Assembly (NCBI RefSeq): GCF_000813005.1 | Contig: NZ_JSYP01000020.1 | Span: 28,583 to 92,582, forward strand | DNA from: Flavobacterium sp. KMS | Lineage (GTDB): Bacteria > Bacteroidota > Bacteroidia > Flavobacteriales > Flavobacteriaceae | Direction of reading: 5' to 3' | DNA length: 64,000 nucleotides | Part shown: piece by piece, positions 8,336 to 18,000 of the stretch | How positions within the stretch are numbered: the stretch's first letter is position 1 | Layout: each line of letters starts with the position of its first letter | The notes under the pieces: generated by a model | What the model saw: the letters and a program-made list of their open reading frames with translations, nothing else | The model's database searches: none | What the model was told of the DNA's origin: nothing | Translations under genes and position numbers: made by a program

Positions 8336-10936
8336 TTTGGCGTTTTGATTGGATTTTTTACTTTCTGTAGAATTACGTAATGGAATTTCTATCTGTGACG
8401 TTCTTGCCGAATTGGCTCTTACAATGACTTTACCAATATTATTTCTGTCTTCTAATATTGTATAGGCTTTTTTATAATCTTCAAAAGCAACTTCTGTACT
8501 TATCACTGATTTTAAAATTCCCTTTTCTATATATTCTTTACATTCAGCCCATAAGCCTTCAATATATTCTCGATCTTCGCCTATTAATTTTCTTAAATCA
8601 ACTGCTATAAAGGTTTGATTGTTTGAAAATTTACTCAAATCGATTTTATTTGCCGATTTTAATGCTGTCATCGATAACTCTATATACTGCCCTCTTTTTC
8701 CTAAACAATTGATTCCTTTCTGAATATTTTCGCCCGAAAGCGTATTCACAACAACCATTACCCCTTGGCCATTCGTTATTTTATTTACTTCTTCTTCAAA
8801 ATTTTGTTCTCTATAATTAATCGTATATGGAACTCCTATTTGCTTTAAATAATTTATTTTATCATCACTGCCTGCTGTGGCAATAATCTTTAATTCAAAA
8901 TATTTGGCTAATTGTACAGCAATATGTCCGATACCACCTGTGGCGGTTTGAATTAAAATATAATCTCCTTTTTTTATCTGTACTCTCCTAAAAGCTTCTA
9001 CCATAGTCATCGCTACTGTAGGAATTGCACATGCTTCTTCAAAAGATTGATTTTCGGGTATGGATAACAGCTGTAATTCATTAGCAACACAATGTGTACT
9101 ATGCAATCCGTAACTCCCATCAGTCATTACTATTACTCTATCTCCAGTCTTAAAATTGGTTACTCTTTCGCCTACTTCCATAATCGTTCCCGAGGCCTCA
9201 AATCCTGGCGAAAAAGGATACGGAGGCATTGTAGGATATAATCCTTTTACACAAAGTAAATCCCCAAAATTGAGCGAGAAATGAGAAATCTCAACCAGAA
9301 CCTCATCTTGTTGTATTGCGGGTAAATTAAATTCAACAACCTTAATATCTGCTATCGTGGCAGGTTTTTCTAACCATAGGCGTTGCGCTTGACTTTTTTC
9401 TTTATTTATAAAAAAAGCTGTTTCTTCTTCTTTTATTGTTTCTACTGGTTGCTTTAAGACTTCATTCTCTAGCCTGGTTTCATTTTTTGATACTGCTGGC
9501 TGCATAGTAAAAGCCGAACTATGTTCTTCTGCCAAGTATTTAGAAAATTCTTTTATGGTAGGATAATCAAATAATATTGTAGTTGGAATTGCATCTGTTA
9601 GCGTTTCATTTATTTCCTTTATTAATTCTAATCCTATAATTGAATCTACTCCATAATCAGACATTGGTGTTATCTCATCAAATTCTGAAACCTCCATTTT
9701 TAGCACTAAAGCTAATTTTGTCTTTATAAAATTTTCTATCTCTCTAATATCTACAGTTTGTGATGATTCCGTAGCATTGTTAGAATCTATTGCTGCTTTA
9801 TCCGATTTAATTTCTCTAACACTTTGTGCTACTTTAACCTCCTCTTTTGCCAAGATAATTTCGCCATCACTTTGAGATATTATAATTTGTTGAAATAATT
9901 CTTCGTCTTCTGGGTAATTCATCGCATTGACAAAGCCTGTATCTGTTAATACTTTTTGCCATCCCGCAGTAGATAATCCCGGGCTACCTTCCAGCCTTAC
10001 TTCTGCATCTTCATACAACCACCAGCCATCGAGCAATCCAAATGTGAGGGTTGCGTATATATCATTCTGAGCTATTTCATTTAATACCAACACTCCATTT
10101 TTCTTGAGCACTCCTTTTATATTTTGAAGGCTATTTCTAATGTTTTTTGTTGCATGTACTACATTTGCTCCAATTACCATATCAAAACTTCCTAATGGGA
10201 GTTCCTGATTTTCTGGTGACTTTTCGATATTAAAAAGTTTAGTTTCCAGATAAGGCGCAATGCTTTTGTAATGCTTCTCTGCATGAAACAAGAAGCTTTT
10301 GGATAAATCTGTGTATACATAACTTATTTTATCTTTGTATGCACTTAATACCTTAAATAATAAATTACTTGTTCCTCCTGTACCTGCTCCAACTTCCAGG
10401 ATGGTAAATTTTTCTCCTTCTCCTAAGGCTTCAACATTATCTGCTACAATATTTTCTACTACCTGACATAGTATATCATTAAAATAATCGGCTTGTTCAT
10501 TCCCTTTATAGACTCCAGAAACCAGCTCCATACTTCCATCAGGAAACATTACATCTGTTGCATTAACCTTTCCTTGAAATATGGACTGTAACCCTTCCAG
10601 ACATGCAAATAATAATTTAGCATGATTTGCCATTTCTGGCATTTCTATAGTGCTTTTTTGTAATGTTACCTGCCAATCAAAATCTCTTAATTCATCCTGA
10701 ATTACTTTAGAAATCGTTAGCATCCCTTCATTTTCGTGAAGATATTTATGGCTTTTCAAACTACGAATACATTCTTCCAGCAAACGAGTGTGTTTATCAA
10801 TAACCTTTAATTCTATTTTTAACAGGTCTATTTCGCTAGCTATGTCATTTCTAAACCCCATACTCATTAAAATACTGAGTAAAGATTTATAACATATCCT
10901 TTCCATTTCTATAGCATTATTTTTTATAGTAGTCAT
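3206..10936 (-). CDS. trans-AT polyketide synthase PKS4: MT-ACP-ER-KS-DH-KR-ACP-TE
   Basis: This is the last synthase of the line, 2576 residues. It begins with a C-methyltransferase (SAM motif ILEVGAGTGGTS near residue 178). Next come an ACP (YGVDSI near 430), an MDR-type enoylreductase (about 515-842, NADPH motif ATGGIGHIAVQ), KS10 (about 869-1290), DH10 (about 1466-1742), KR10 (about 1914-2125), an ACP (YGVDSI near 2214) and a C-terminal thioesterase (about 2317-2576, THSFGG nucleophile near 2393, late GDH histidine). It therefore starts in the middle of module 9, completing the KS9-DH9-KR9 at the end of PKS3, and ends the pathway by release. The start ATG lies 1 nt after the PKS3 stop, which implies translational coupling. 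No AT domain is present. Domain assignments are secure; boundaries are approximate. Confidence 0.96.
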   Translation of the reverse strand: MTTIKNNAIEMERICYKSLLSILMSMGFRNDIASEIDLLKIELKVIDKHTRLLEECIRSLKSHKYLHENEGMLTISKVIQDELRDFDWQVTLQKSTIEMPEMANHAKLLFACLEGLQSIFQGKVNATDVMFPDGSMELVSGVYKGNEQADYFNDILCQVVENIVADNVEALGEGEKFTILEVGAGTGGTSNLLFKVLSAYKDKISYVYTDLSKSFLFHAEKHYKSIAPYLETKLFNIEKSPENQELPLGSFDMVIGANVVHATKNIRNSLQNIKGVLKKNGVLVLNEIAQNDIYATLTFGLLDGWWLYEDAEVRLEGSPGLSTAGWQKVLTDTGFVNAMNYPEDEELFQQIIISQSDGEIILAKEEVKVAQSVREIKSDKAAIDSNNATESSQTVDIREIENFIKTKLALVLKMEVSEFDEITPMSDYGVDSIIGLELIKEINETLTDAIPTTILFDYPTIKEFSKYLAEEHSSAFTMQPAVSKNETRLENEVLKQPVETIKEEETAFFINKEKSQAQRLWLEKPATIADIKVVEFNLPAIQQDEVLVEISHFSLNFGDLLCVKGLYPTMPPYPFSPGFEASGTIMEVGERVTNFKTGDRVIVMTDGSYGLHSTHCVANELQLLSIPENQSFEEACAIPTVAMTMVEAFRRVQIKKGDYILIQTATGGIGHIAVQLAKYFELKIIATAGSDDKINYLKQIGVPYTINYREQNFEEEVNKITNGQGVMVVVNTLSGENIQKGINCLGKRGQYIELSMTALKSANKIDLSKFSNNQTFIAVDLRKLIGEDREYIEGLWAECKEYIEKGILKSVISTEVAFEDYKKAYTILEDRNNIGKVIVRANSARTSQIEIPLRNSTESKKSNQNAKALDIAIVGMSGQYGSAKDLNDFWEKIKEGESLIEEVPNDRWNIEEHFSADQEVANKTYSKWGSFLRDIDKFDPLFFRISGKEAEGMDPQQRLFLEHCWKAFEDAAIVSDQLNGAKCGIYVGAGQGDYVQTNNLENAAIYWGNSSAILASRISYFLNLKGPAIAIDTACSSSLVAIEMACKSLYHKEIDVALSGGVFINTTPRFYKLSSKAGMLSKDGQCYAFDHRANGFVPGEGVGVLVLKRLEDAKRDGDYIHGIIKGVETNQDGTTNGILAPSMKSQEELENAVYQKYDIHPDSITYIEAHGTGTGLGDPIEFEGLTRAFRKQTNNTNYCGLGSVKTNIGHTVYAAGVAGVQKVILALQHKKIPPTLNYEKANSLINLENSPFYITNKIQDWVTADATPRRAAVSSFGFSGTNAHLVVEEYENKHQQNRSNKEFVIPISAKSEKALERQIKQLIDYLEQKPVISIADVAYTLQIGRQSMEFRSVFITDSITDFLIKLKNDKSTVSSSAISAKEKNQFKTFLSNGAGEAYIKYATEHNEYQSLASLWAMGVAVDWNKLYSDNKEKPQRISLPTYAFEKDRYWLKNNTIIESNQGIQKRHPLLHQSVSVDEGIQKFSSTYLGEEHFFRDHIFRNKKILPGVAYLELAKTAGEKSIEKHITQFKNVLWLQPIWHQGNEVKIETEIIKQKGSLQYVVYSNIEGKDTLGSEKQIHSQGELTSIEVSTPIKHDIEKIKKSLNKSISRDAFYKTYQEIGLELGASFRGVQHLWYNSSEAISKIELPKGEGYTLTPGIMDSALQTCIGINLEKEVTGLLFPFSVEQIDIYQPLEENIWSYVRKSKNNKSDEVINYDVDICNLNGEVLIAFQNVLFLPERKTMPEIITTEQAQFYKPVWKETPISAKRNAEVKRKIVICDAAPEMAAHFHELLNTDIAVIEANSAETYFEKTIAIIKELITSKETVELILAYPINKQLDIAFLSALLKTASLENSKIITKMIGVDKEFTISNSVVISKIIENEIASTDQEIKYTKGNRNCKQLELVSLPNSKGKTAIKRNGLYVITGGMGSLGRILATHISSHKKAKVILLGRKRLNKSQQDFIGNLPNVTYMICDLASEQKVQNTISKIKTKFGNINGLIHAAGITKDSLILAKTEEEAKSVFTPKMEGLKHLDEVCKDEPLDFMMLFSSIVSELGNIGQSDYAAANAYLNNYALYREEKRLQGNRQGKTYSIGWGFWQDGGMRLQNEQIAYLETQWGMKPMPTEVGLELFETILSTNSQNIIVAYGDSKKIGNVITNHFTEKKKDENAVEQIGKNVREALTDKLHLLIADLLKLDKDKIERDKDLALYGVDSILLTELNAELNAYYEISLLPSVFYNNTTIESLAEHLLEEYNAAVHDKHQDIDAVISENGSSNKNTSSSTKNNEHSLSQLDTNELQSTIEGSSYLIQFHKIVPEKPNVFIIPGVPGIAYGYYELAEQFSKYGNCYGITMQGIFDNKKPLDSIEKMASHNVAEIAKIAQPDSAIYLVTHSFGGLISYEMVKQLQALCIEVKQIFMLDCFPNTLSSNEMDKTVLFLNLFPEIFDKVEIEALKNRVQAILQEKNTVRKELLYDFITTNGVTVNEQMFGKLWDVFDVSMSCTYEMDIQHQVPITLAKVKDQVITNGSYDLGWSPYFEQVEVIDVEGDHFSIIREPHCSKWVKEITFYKEQKEQESLN

Positions 10937-13900
10937 TTTAATTTAAGATTTGTTTTGGAGACGTTAATTTGATTCTTTTAAGTTCTATTGTTGCCACTTT
11001 TGGAGGTTGAACTTTTTGCTTTTTCAATTGAAAAATATTCATTCTCTTAATTACGGCATCATTCAAAAATTTCATTACGAAAAGTTGACCGCTTTTTTGT
11101 GTGAAAACTTTTTCTAACGATTGCATACCTTCAGCTTCATTAATACTTCCTATACCCATTTGTTGCATACGTTGTTCGTACCCCTTAGTTGAAACAATTC
11201 CTGTATTCCCCCAATATCCCCAATGGATTACATAGGTTGGGATTCCTGATTTTTGCTGAACTTGTTTTGCTAAACTATCTTTATAGGTACATCCTGCAGC
11301 GTAATTAGATTGACCAGCTGCTCTAAAGAAACTTTGTGCTGAGGAATAAAAACAAATAAAGTCCAATTCTTCCTGGCTAAAAGCCTCTATTAAATATTGA
11401 CTTCCTACTGATTTTGGGTAGAATGATTTTGTAAAATCTTCTTCGCTCATATTGGCAATTATTTTATCATTGAGCACTATAGCCGAATGAAAAATCCCAT
11501 TGATATCTTCAGATGTAAGCTTGATTTGTGTATACGCCGATTGCATGCTTAGCTTATTGCCTGCATCACATTGGATATATGTTGGAGATACTCCGTATTG
11601 TGCTATTTCTTCAATTGCTGCTGTAATAGTATCGTCTTGCTCTTTTCTTCCTAACCAATACACTTTGGCCTGATATTCTTTTACTAAGTATGAAGTTGTA
11701 ACTTTTCCTAAACCACCTGCTCCTCCTAAAATCACATATACTCCGCCTTTTCTAAATTTTGAATATTGCTTTTTTATTTTATCTTCTACTGGTACAAGTA
11801 TATTTTGATATAAATTGAAATTTCTAATCGCAAATGATTCTCCCATTTTAGAATAGGAAACTTGAAGTATACTCTTCATATCATTGGGCTCCGAAACATC
11901 TACACTTTTAAAAACCCAGTTCATTTCTTCTTTTACCAATGAACCAACAAATCCAACAATACCTGCTCCTTTTTCAGTAACTATGTCCGAAGAAATTACC
12001 TTTTGAGTTTGTTTAGTTACAAATACTATTTCTAGTTTTTCGGTACTTCTTTTTTGTAAAGCTTTTATATTGTTAAATACATTTAATTCTATTTTATCAA
12101 TTTGCTCAAGCCCCTCGCTTTTATCATTTGCATCCCATATACCTTGCAAAAAATAAATAGATTTTATGTCCAAAGGAACTTCCATTACATCTCTATACCA
12201 GCTTACACTTCCTCCATTGGTTTGTATTTCTTTTTCTAATCTTAAAGTGTATTCGTTTTTAGTTCCAATAAAAGCATTCTTTTTATGAGCAACCTGAACT
12301 TGATTTTCGAAAGATGTTTGCTCCCATACAGATTCATAATAAATTCCAATAGACTCACTATCGTTCTTTTCTTGCTTTATTTTTGGTTCCGGACTTAATG
12401 GTATCGACACAAAATCTCTCATTCCTATCAATACATTTCCATCTTGATCCAATACTTGCATTGAATATTTTTGTGTTCTGCTTTTTTCATTATGCTTTTG
12501 TACATAACACCAAGAAGCTTCCGATAGATCTTTGGCATAGATATCTACCGCCTGAAGGCTATATGGTAATTGAAGTCCTCCTTCTTTGTTATTAAAATCT
12601 ACACCAATAGTTGCTTGCAATGCCGCATCTAAAACTCCTGGATTTAATACAACACCTTCATATGTAGGTAAATCAATCCTAACCAATGATTCATGATCAT
12701 TAAAATACATTTTTTTGATTCCTTGAAAACTATCACCATATTCTAAACCTACCTTTTTAAAAGCCTCATAACATGCTGCACCTTCTTTCTCTCCTTGCAT
12801 TTGTTCTTTTAAAAGCGAAATATTGTATTGCAAGGGTTGTTTTAACTCTTCTCTGCCCAGTTTTATCTCGGCATGCGTTATACTTTTCCCTTCTTCATTA
12901 CTTGATATTTGAACTACAATTTCGCTTTTATCTTTAGATACCAGAGTGGTAACTTTTTTTGTTTTATTTTCAACTTTTAATGGTTTCAACCAAGTAATGT
13001 CTTTGAGTTGTAATACCTCCTGATGTGTTACTTCTTCTAGTGCTTTTCTAGCCAATTCTATATAGGCAACTCCTGGAAATAGTTTTTCAGAATTTACCAA
13101 ATGATCTTTTAAGAACGTTTCGTTTCCTGAGAAATCACTTTGAAATTTAATTCCTTCCAGATCCGAAATGTTTTCATGAAGCATAGGATGTATCTGTGTG
13201 GCTTCCTTTGATTTTACAACACTTTCGCTAGCTTTATCAATTTTAGAAAACCAACAATGTTTTTTTACAAAAGGGTATGTAGGTAAGCTTATCTTTTGAG
13301 GTAATTGTTTTTTATCATAGTACATAGACCATTCAGTCTTTCTTCCCAAACACCATAATTCTAATATCCTTGCATCCCCGGTTTCCCATAATCTTTTGAT
13401 TTCAGTATCTGCTACATCGTCCTTCATTAGTACATCTGGATTTATAGTTCCGTAATAATAATCTAACGAAACTCCATCCAAATAAGCATTTAATTGGGTG
13501 ATTGCTTCCTCAATAGTAGTAGCATAAAAAGCGAGTCGATGCGACATTGCTTCTCTTCCTACCTGAAGCGTGTATGCAACTTCTTGCGGTAAAAGTTCTT
13601 CCTGATCTTTTATAAATTTCAAAAGCTTCTCTACATATTCCTTTAGTTGTTTCTCTGATTTTGCAGACATAACCCATAGCGGTATTGGCTGGTCATAGTT
13701 ATCTTGCCTTTCTTGAATATTGTATTCTTCAATAATCAAATGAGCATTACTACCTCCTGCTCCAAAACTACTAATACCTGCTATTCTCGAGTTTCCATTA
13801 GTATCCCATGGTTCTAATATTTTTTGTACCCTAAATGGAGTATTACTAAAATTAATATTAGCATTTTGTTCCTCTGCATGAATAGATGGTACTAATTGTT

Positions 13901-15025
13901 TATGCTTTAATTGTAACAATACTTTTGTTATTCCTGATATTCCTGCAGCCGATTCGCAATGTCCTATATTAGATTTTACAGAGCCAATCTTGCATAAATA
14001 ATCTTCATTGTCTACCTGAAATGCTTTTTTAAGACTCGCTACTTCTATCGGATCTCCTAAACTTGTTCCTGTACCATGAGCTTCGATATATGAAATTTCA
14101 TTTGCGTTGAGGTTAGCCTTTTCCATAGCTCTTTTAATTACCGAAGTTTGAGCTTTGGGATTAGGAACCGTGTATCCATTCGTTTTTCCGCCATGGTTTA
14201 ACGAAGCGCCTCTGATAACGCCATAAATATGATCTCCATCACGCTCTGCGTCAGACATTTTTTTTAGCAAAACTGCCCCAACTCCTTCAGATGGTACATA
14301 GCCATCGCCACCTTCTCCAAAACTTTTACAACGTCCTGTACTAGATGCAAATCCAGCTTTACTTAAAAGCAAATATTTATTAGGATGAATACTTACGTTT
14401 ACTCCACCTGCAATTGCTGCCTTACAATCTCCGTTCATAATACTCTGGCAAGCCAATTCTACTGCAGTTATCGAAGAGGAACACATCGTATCGAGAGCCA
14501 TACTTGGTCCATGAAAATTAAAGAAATAAGAAACCCTATTGGCTATACTACTCGGATTACCTACTAGATGAATCTGATTTCCTTTATGCTGTTCTTCTAT
14601 ACCATATAGTTGATATTCTTCATACATTACGCCTACAAAAACACCTACATTGCCAGTCATTTCGTTTGCTTGAGTCGACTGTCCTAATTGCTCTCTTGTA
14701 TAACCTGCATCTTCAATAGTTTCCCAAGCTGTTTGTAAAAACAATCGCTCTTGAGGCTCCATAATTTCTGCTTCTCGAGGAGATATATTAAAAAATAATG
14801 GGTCAAACTTATCTACTCCTTCTATAAAACCGCCCCATTTACTATAACTTTTACCTGATTTACCTTTTTCTTCATCATAAAAAGTGGTCATATCCCATCG
14901 ATCATCTGGTATTTCGGTTATACTATCTTTTCCTTGTTTTAAATTTTCCCAAAACTCTTGTACATTATTTGCTCCAGGGTACTTTCCTGCTAATCCTATA
15001 ATTGCTATTTTTTCTTCGTTATCTG
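8400..15025 (-). other. Module 9 split across two proteins: KS9-DH9-KR9 // MT9-ACP9-ER9
   Basis: KS9 (LDTMCSSS), DH9 (HLVNSEKLFP, LDAALQ) and KR9 (GGAGGLG, YSSAQS, NYAAGC) end PKS3. A methyltransferase, an ACP and an enoylreductase open PKS4. The ER sits after the ACP and not between DH and KR. It is the only ER in the window, so a saturated alpha-methyl unit is expected here and nowhere else. Confidence 0.85.
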
Positions 15026-18000
15026 TATTTTTGGCTACTGAAAAAGCATCTTGATATTTTGGATTGTCCTCCGCTATAAATTGACCTAAATCTTGATTTT
15101 TTTCTTCAACGACTTCATCCAAAAATGTTTCATTACCTTCTTCTTTATGCGATAATGAATACAATGAATCTTCATTTTTTAGCAACAATTCTTGCATTGT
15201 TGCTTGTTGGTTTTCTAGAAAATACCCTATTAACTCCTGAAGTGATTGGTACTCAAAAAATAAGGTTCTCGGAATATCATTAAAAACAGCATCAAAACTA
15301 TTCGTTAATTTGGTAATGCTAATCGAATCTATTCCGAAATCTTCAAAATATTTATGAAGTTCAAATCGTTCTTTAGGCAACTTAAATTCTTCTGATAAAA
15401 GATCTATTAAATAAGAAGTAATAAATGCTTTTAACGTTTCCTGATTGTATTCTTTGTCTTTCTTCTCCTTTACCTCTTTTACAATCTCTTTAATACTTGC
15501 TTTATGTGTTTTAATTTTTTCTAATAAACCATATACTGGCATCATCTGCGTATGCTCACTAAACAATATGAGATCAAAACTATTGGTCCCTATCTCATTA
15601 GGCATTGGTAACATACCTGTTTGATTTTTTATATACTGTTTTTGTTCTTCAGACATTTTCATTCCCCCATTTTCCCATAGCGGCCAATTAATGCTTATGC
15701 TCTTACCAAATCGATCTCCTTGTTCATATTTTATCCTTCTGTAAGTCATAAAATTGTCCATGTAAGCATTGGCAGCAGCATAATCGCTTTGCCCCTGATT
15801 TCCCATTACTGCTGCTACGGCAGAAAAACTTACAAAAAAATCTAATTTTTCATTTTTAGTAACTTCATCTAAAAATCGTATACCGTCCATTTTAGGTTTT
15901 ACTACTTCTGTTGCTTCTTCTATAGTTTTATGAATTATCAAACAATCTCTTATAATTCCTGCACTATGTATGATTCCGTCCAGACCACCAAATTGTTGTT
16001 TTATTTGCTGAAACTGAAGTACTACTGATTCTTTATCAGATACATCGCAGCTACTATATAGCACATTTGGATAGGAGTCTACTATTTTTTTATAAGCATC
16101 GTTACTAACACTTCTACCAGTAAGAATTACTTTTGTATCCTTGGTTTTCAAAATATGTTCTAAGAATATTTGTCCTAAACCACCCATTCCTCCAGTTAAC
16201 CAATACACTCCTCCTTCCTTAATTTTTACTTCTGGAGTTTGTTTTTCTGGAGTTATGGCTTCCAAAATTCTTTCTTGTCGCTGTCCATTTATATATCGAA
16301 CTTCTAGACCTTCCAAATTTCTTTCTGATGATAGAATTTGAAGAATTTCTTCTATACTCTTTCTAGCCGCATCTTCCAGAACTATTACTTTCCCTGCTAC
16401 TTTAGAACATTCTAATTGAGCAGATTGAAGCAATGCTACCAAATATCCATATTGATTGTACTTGCTGCTTTCTATCACGATAGTAAGCTGTATCTCCTCT
16501 TTTGTTCTTATAATTTCTTTAAGCTTCTTAAAAATAACCCCAAATGCATCTTTAGGATCTTGACTATCTGATAGGACACTAACATCCAAACCATTGCACT
16601 TTATTTTTTCGGCTATCTCATTTTGAAATCCTGCCAAATAAACCAATTGCTTATTTTCTTTATCCTTACTTATTTGTGGGGCAGTATTTTTCCATACTTT
16701 ATTAAAATATTGGATTCCTTCTTTGCGATCTTCTTGTGTTTTATCTTTATCTGCAGGAATGCTTTCTAATGGCAATAGTGTGAATTCATCTAACTTTAAA
16801 ATCGTTTCTCCTAAACTATTTACCAAAACCATATTATATTTTCGGATGCCCGCAGCATTAGATTTAGTCGCTACTAACTCAACCAAACACCAGGCTTTGA
16901 GAGGTAGGTCTTTATAGATACTAAGCCTTTGTATACTATATGGAACATAAATTATATTGGTTTTTCCTTCTAATGAAAGTCCTATAGTACATTGAAATAT
17001 ACTATCTAACATACCTGGCTCTAAAACAAACTGATCCTGCTTTTTAAATGTTAATTCAACTAGTGCTTTATCCCGAGAATATTTAATATTTTCAATTCCT
17101 TGAAAGTTTTTTCCATAATCAAATCCTAAATCATTAAAGTGTTCATATATCTCCTTTTTATTCTTAGATAGAGATAACTCAGTTCTTATTTTCTCTACAT
17201 CTAATCGTTCTGAAAGCTCAGTATTAGCTAATATTTTTCTCAATTTACCTGAGCTATGTATAACTTTTTTCTCGTTGTGAGTTGAAAATATTTGATATTG
17301 ATATTCTGAACTTGCCGTTTTTGAGATTACAGTATTAAGCTGAGGCCAGTTTTCTTTATCTCTTAAAGGTTCTTGCCATGTAAGATCATATAATTCATTA
17401 ATCTCAGTATTAGTACTAATTTCTCCGGCTTCTCTTGCCATTTCTATATATGCAGCTCCAGGGAATAAACCAGAGCCATTTACTATATGCTCTTTAATAA
17501 AATATTCTGTACCATTAAAGTCACTTACAAATCTCTGCTCGTTAAGTGTCGATGCATTTTGATGAATTAATGGATGTATTTTTGAAGTTTTTTGAGATTC
17601 TATTTCTGTTTCCTCAATCCAATATCGATCTCTCTCGAATGGATACGATGGTATTTTAATTTTCTTTATCGTTTGATTATAAAATAACTCCCAATCTATT
17701 TTTACACCTTGTGTCCATAATTCTGCTACAGTTTCTAATTCTGCATGTTTAATGGCACTTTCTACAAATAGTTTCCCCGAAATACCTTTTATAGTAGTGT
17801 TCTCTTGTACTCTTATATTATTTGTATAAAAACCTGAGACGCTAGATTTTTCACGATCCAGATTTAAAAAGTTTTTTAACTTCAATAGTAGCTCTTCTTT
17901 ATTCTGTGCTACACAGGCAAAACGCTCTTCCATTGCAGTACGCCCTACTTGAAACGTGTATGCCAAAGAGTTTAATGAAATATTTGGGTTGTCCTGAACA

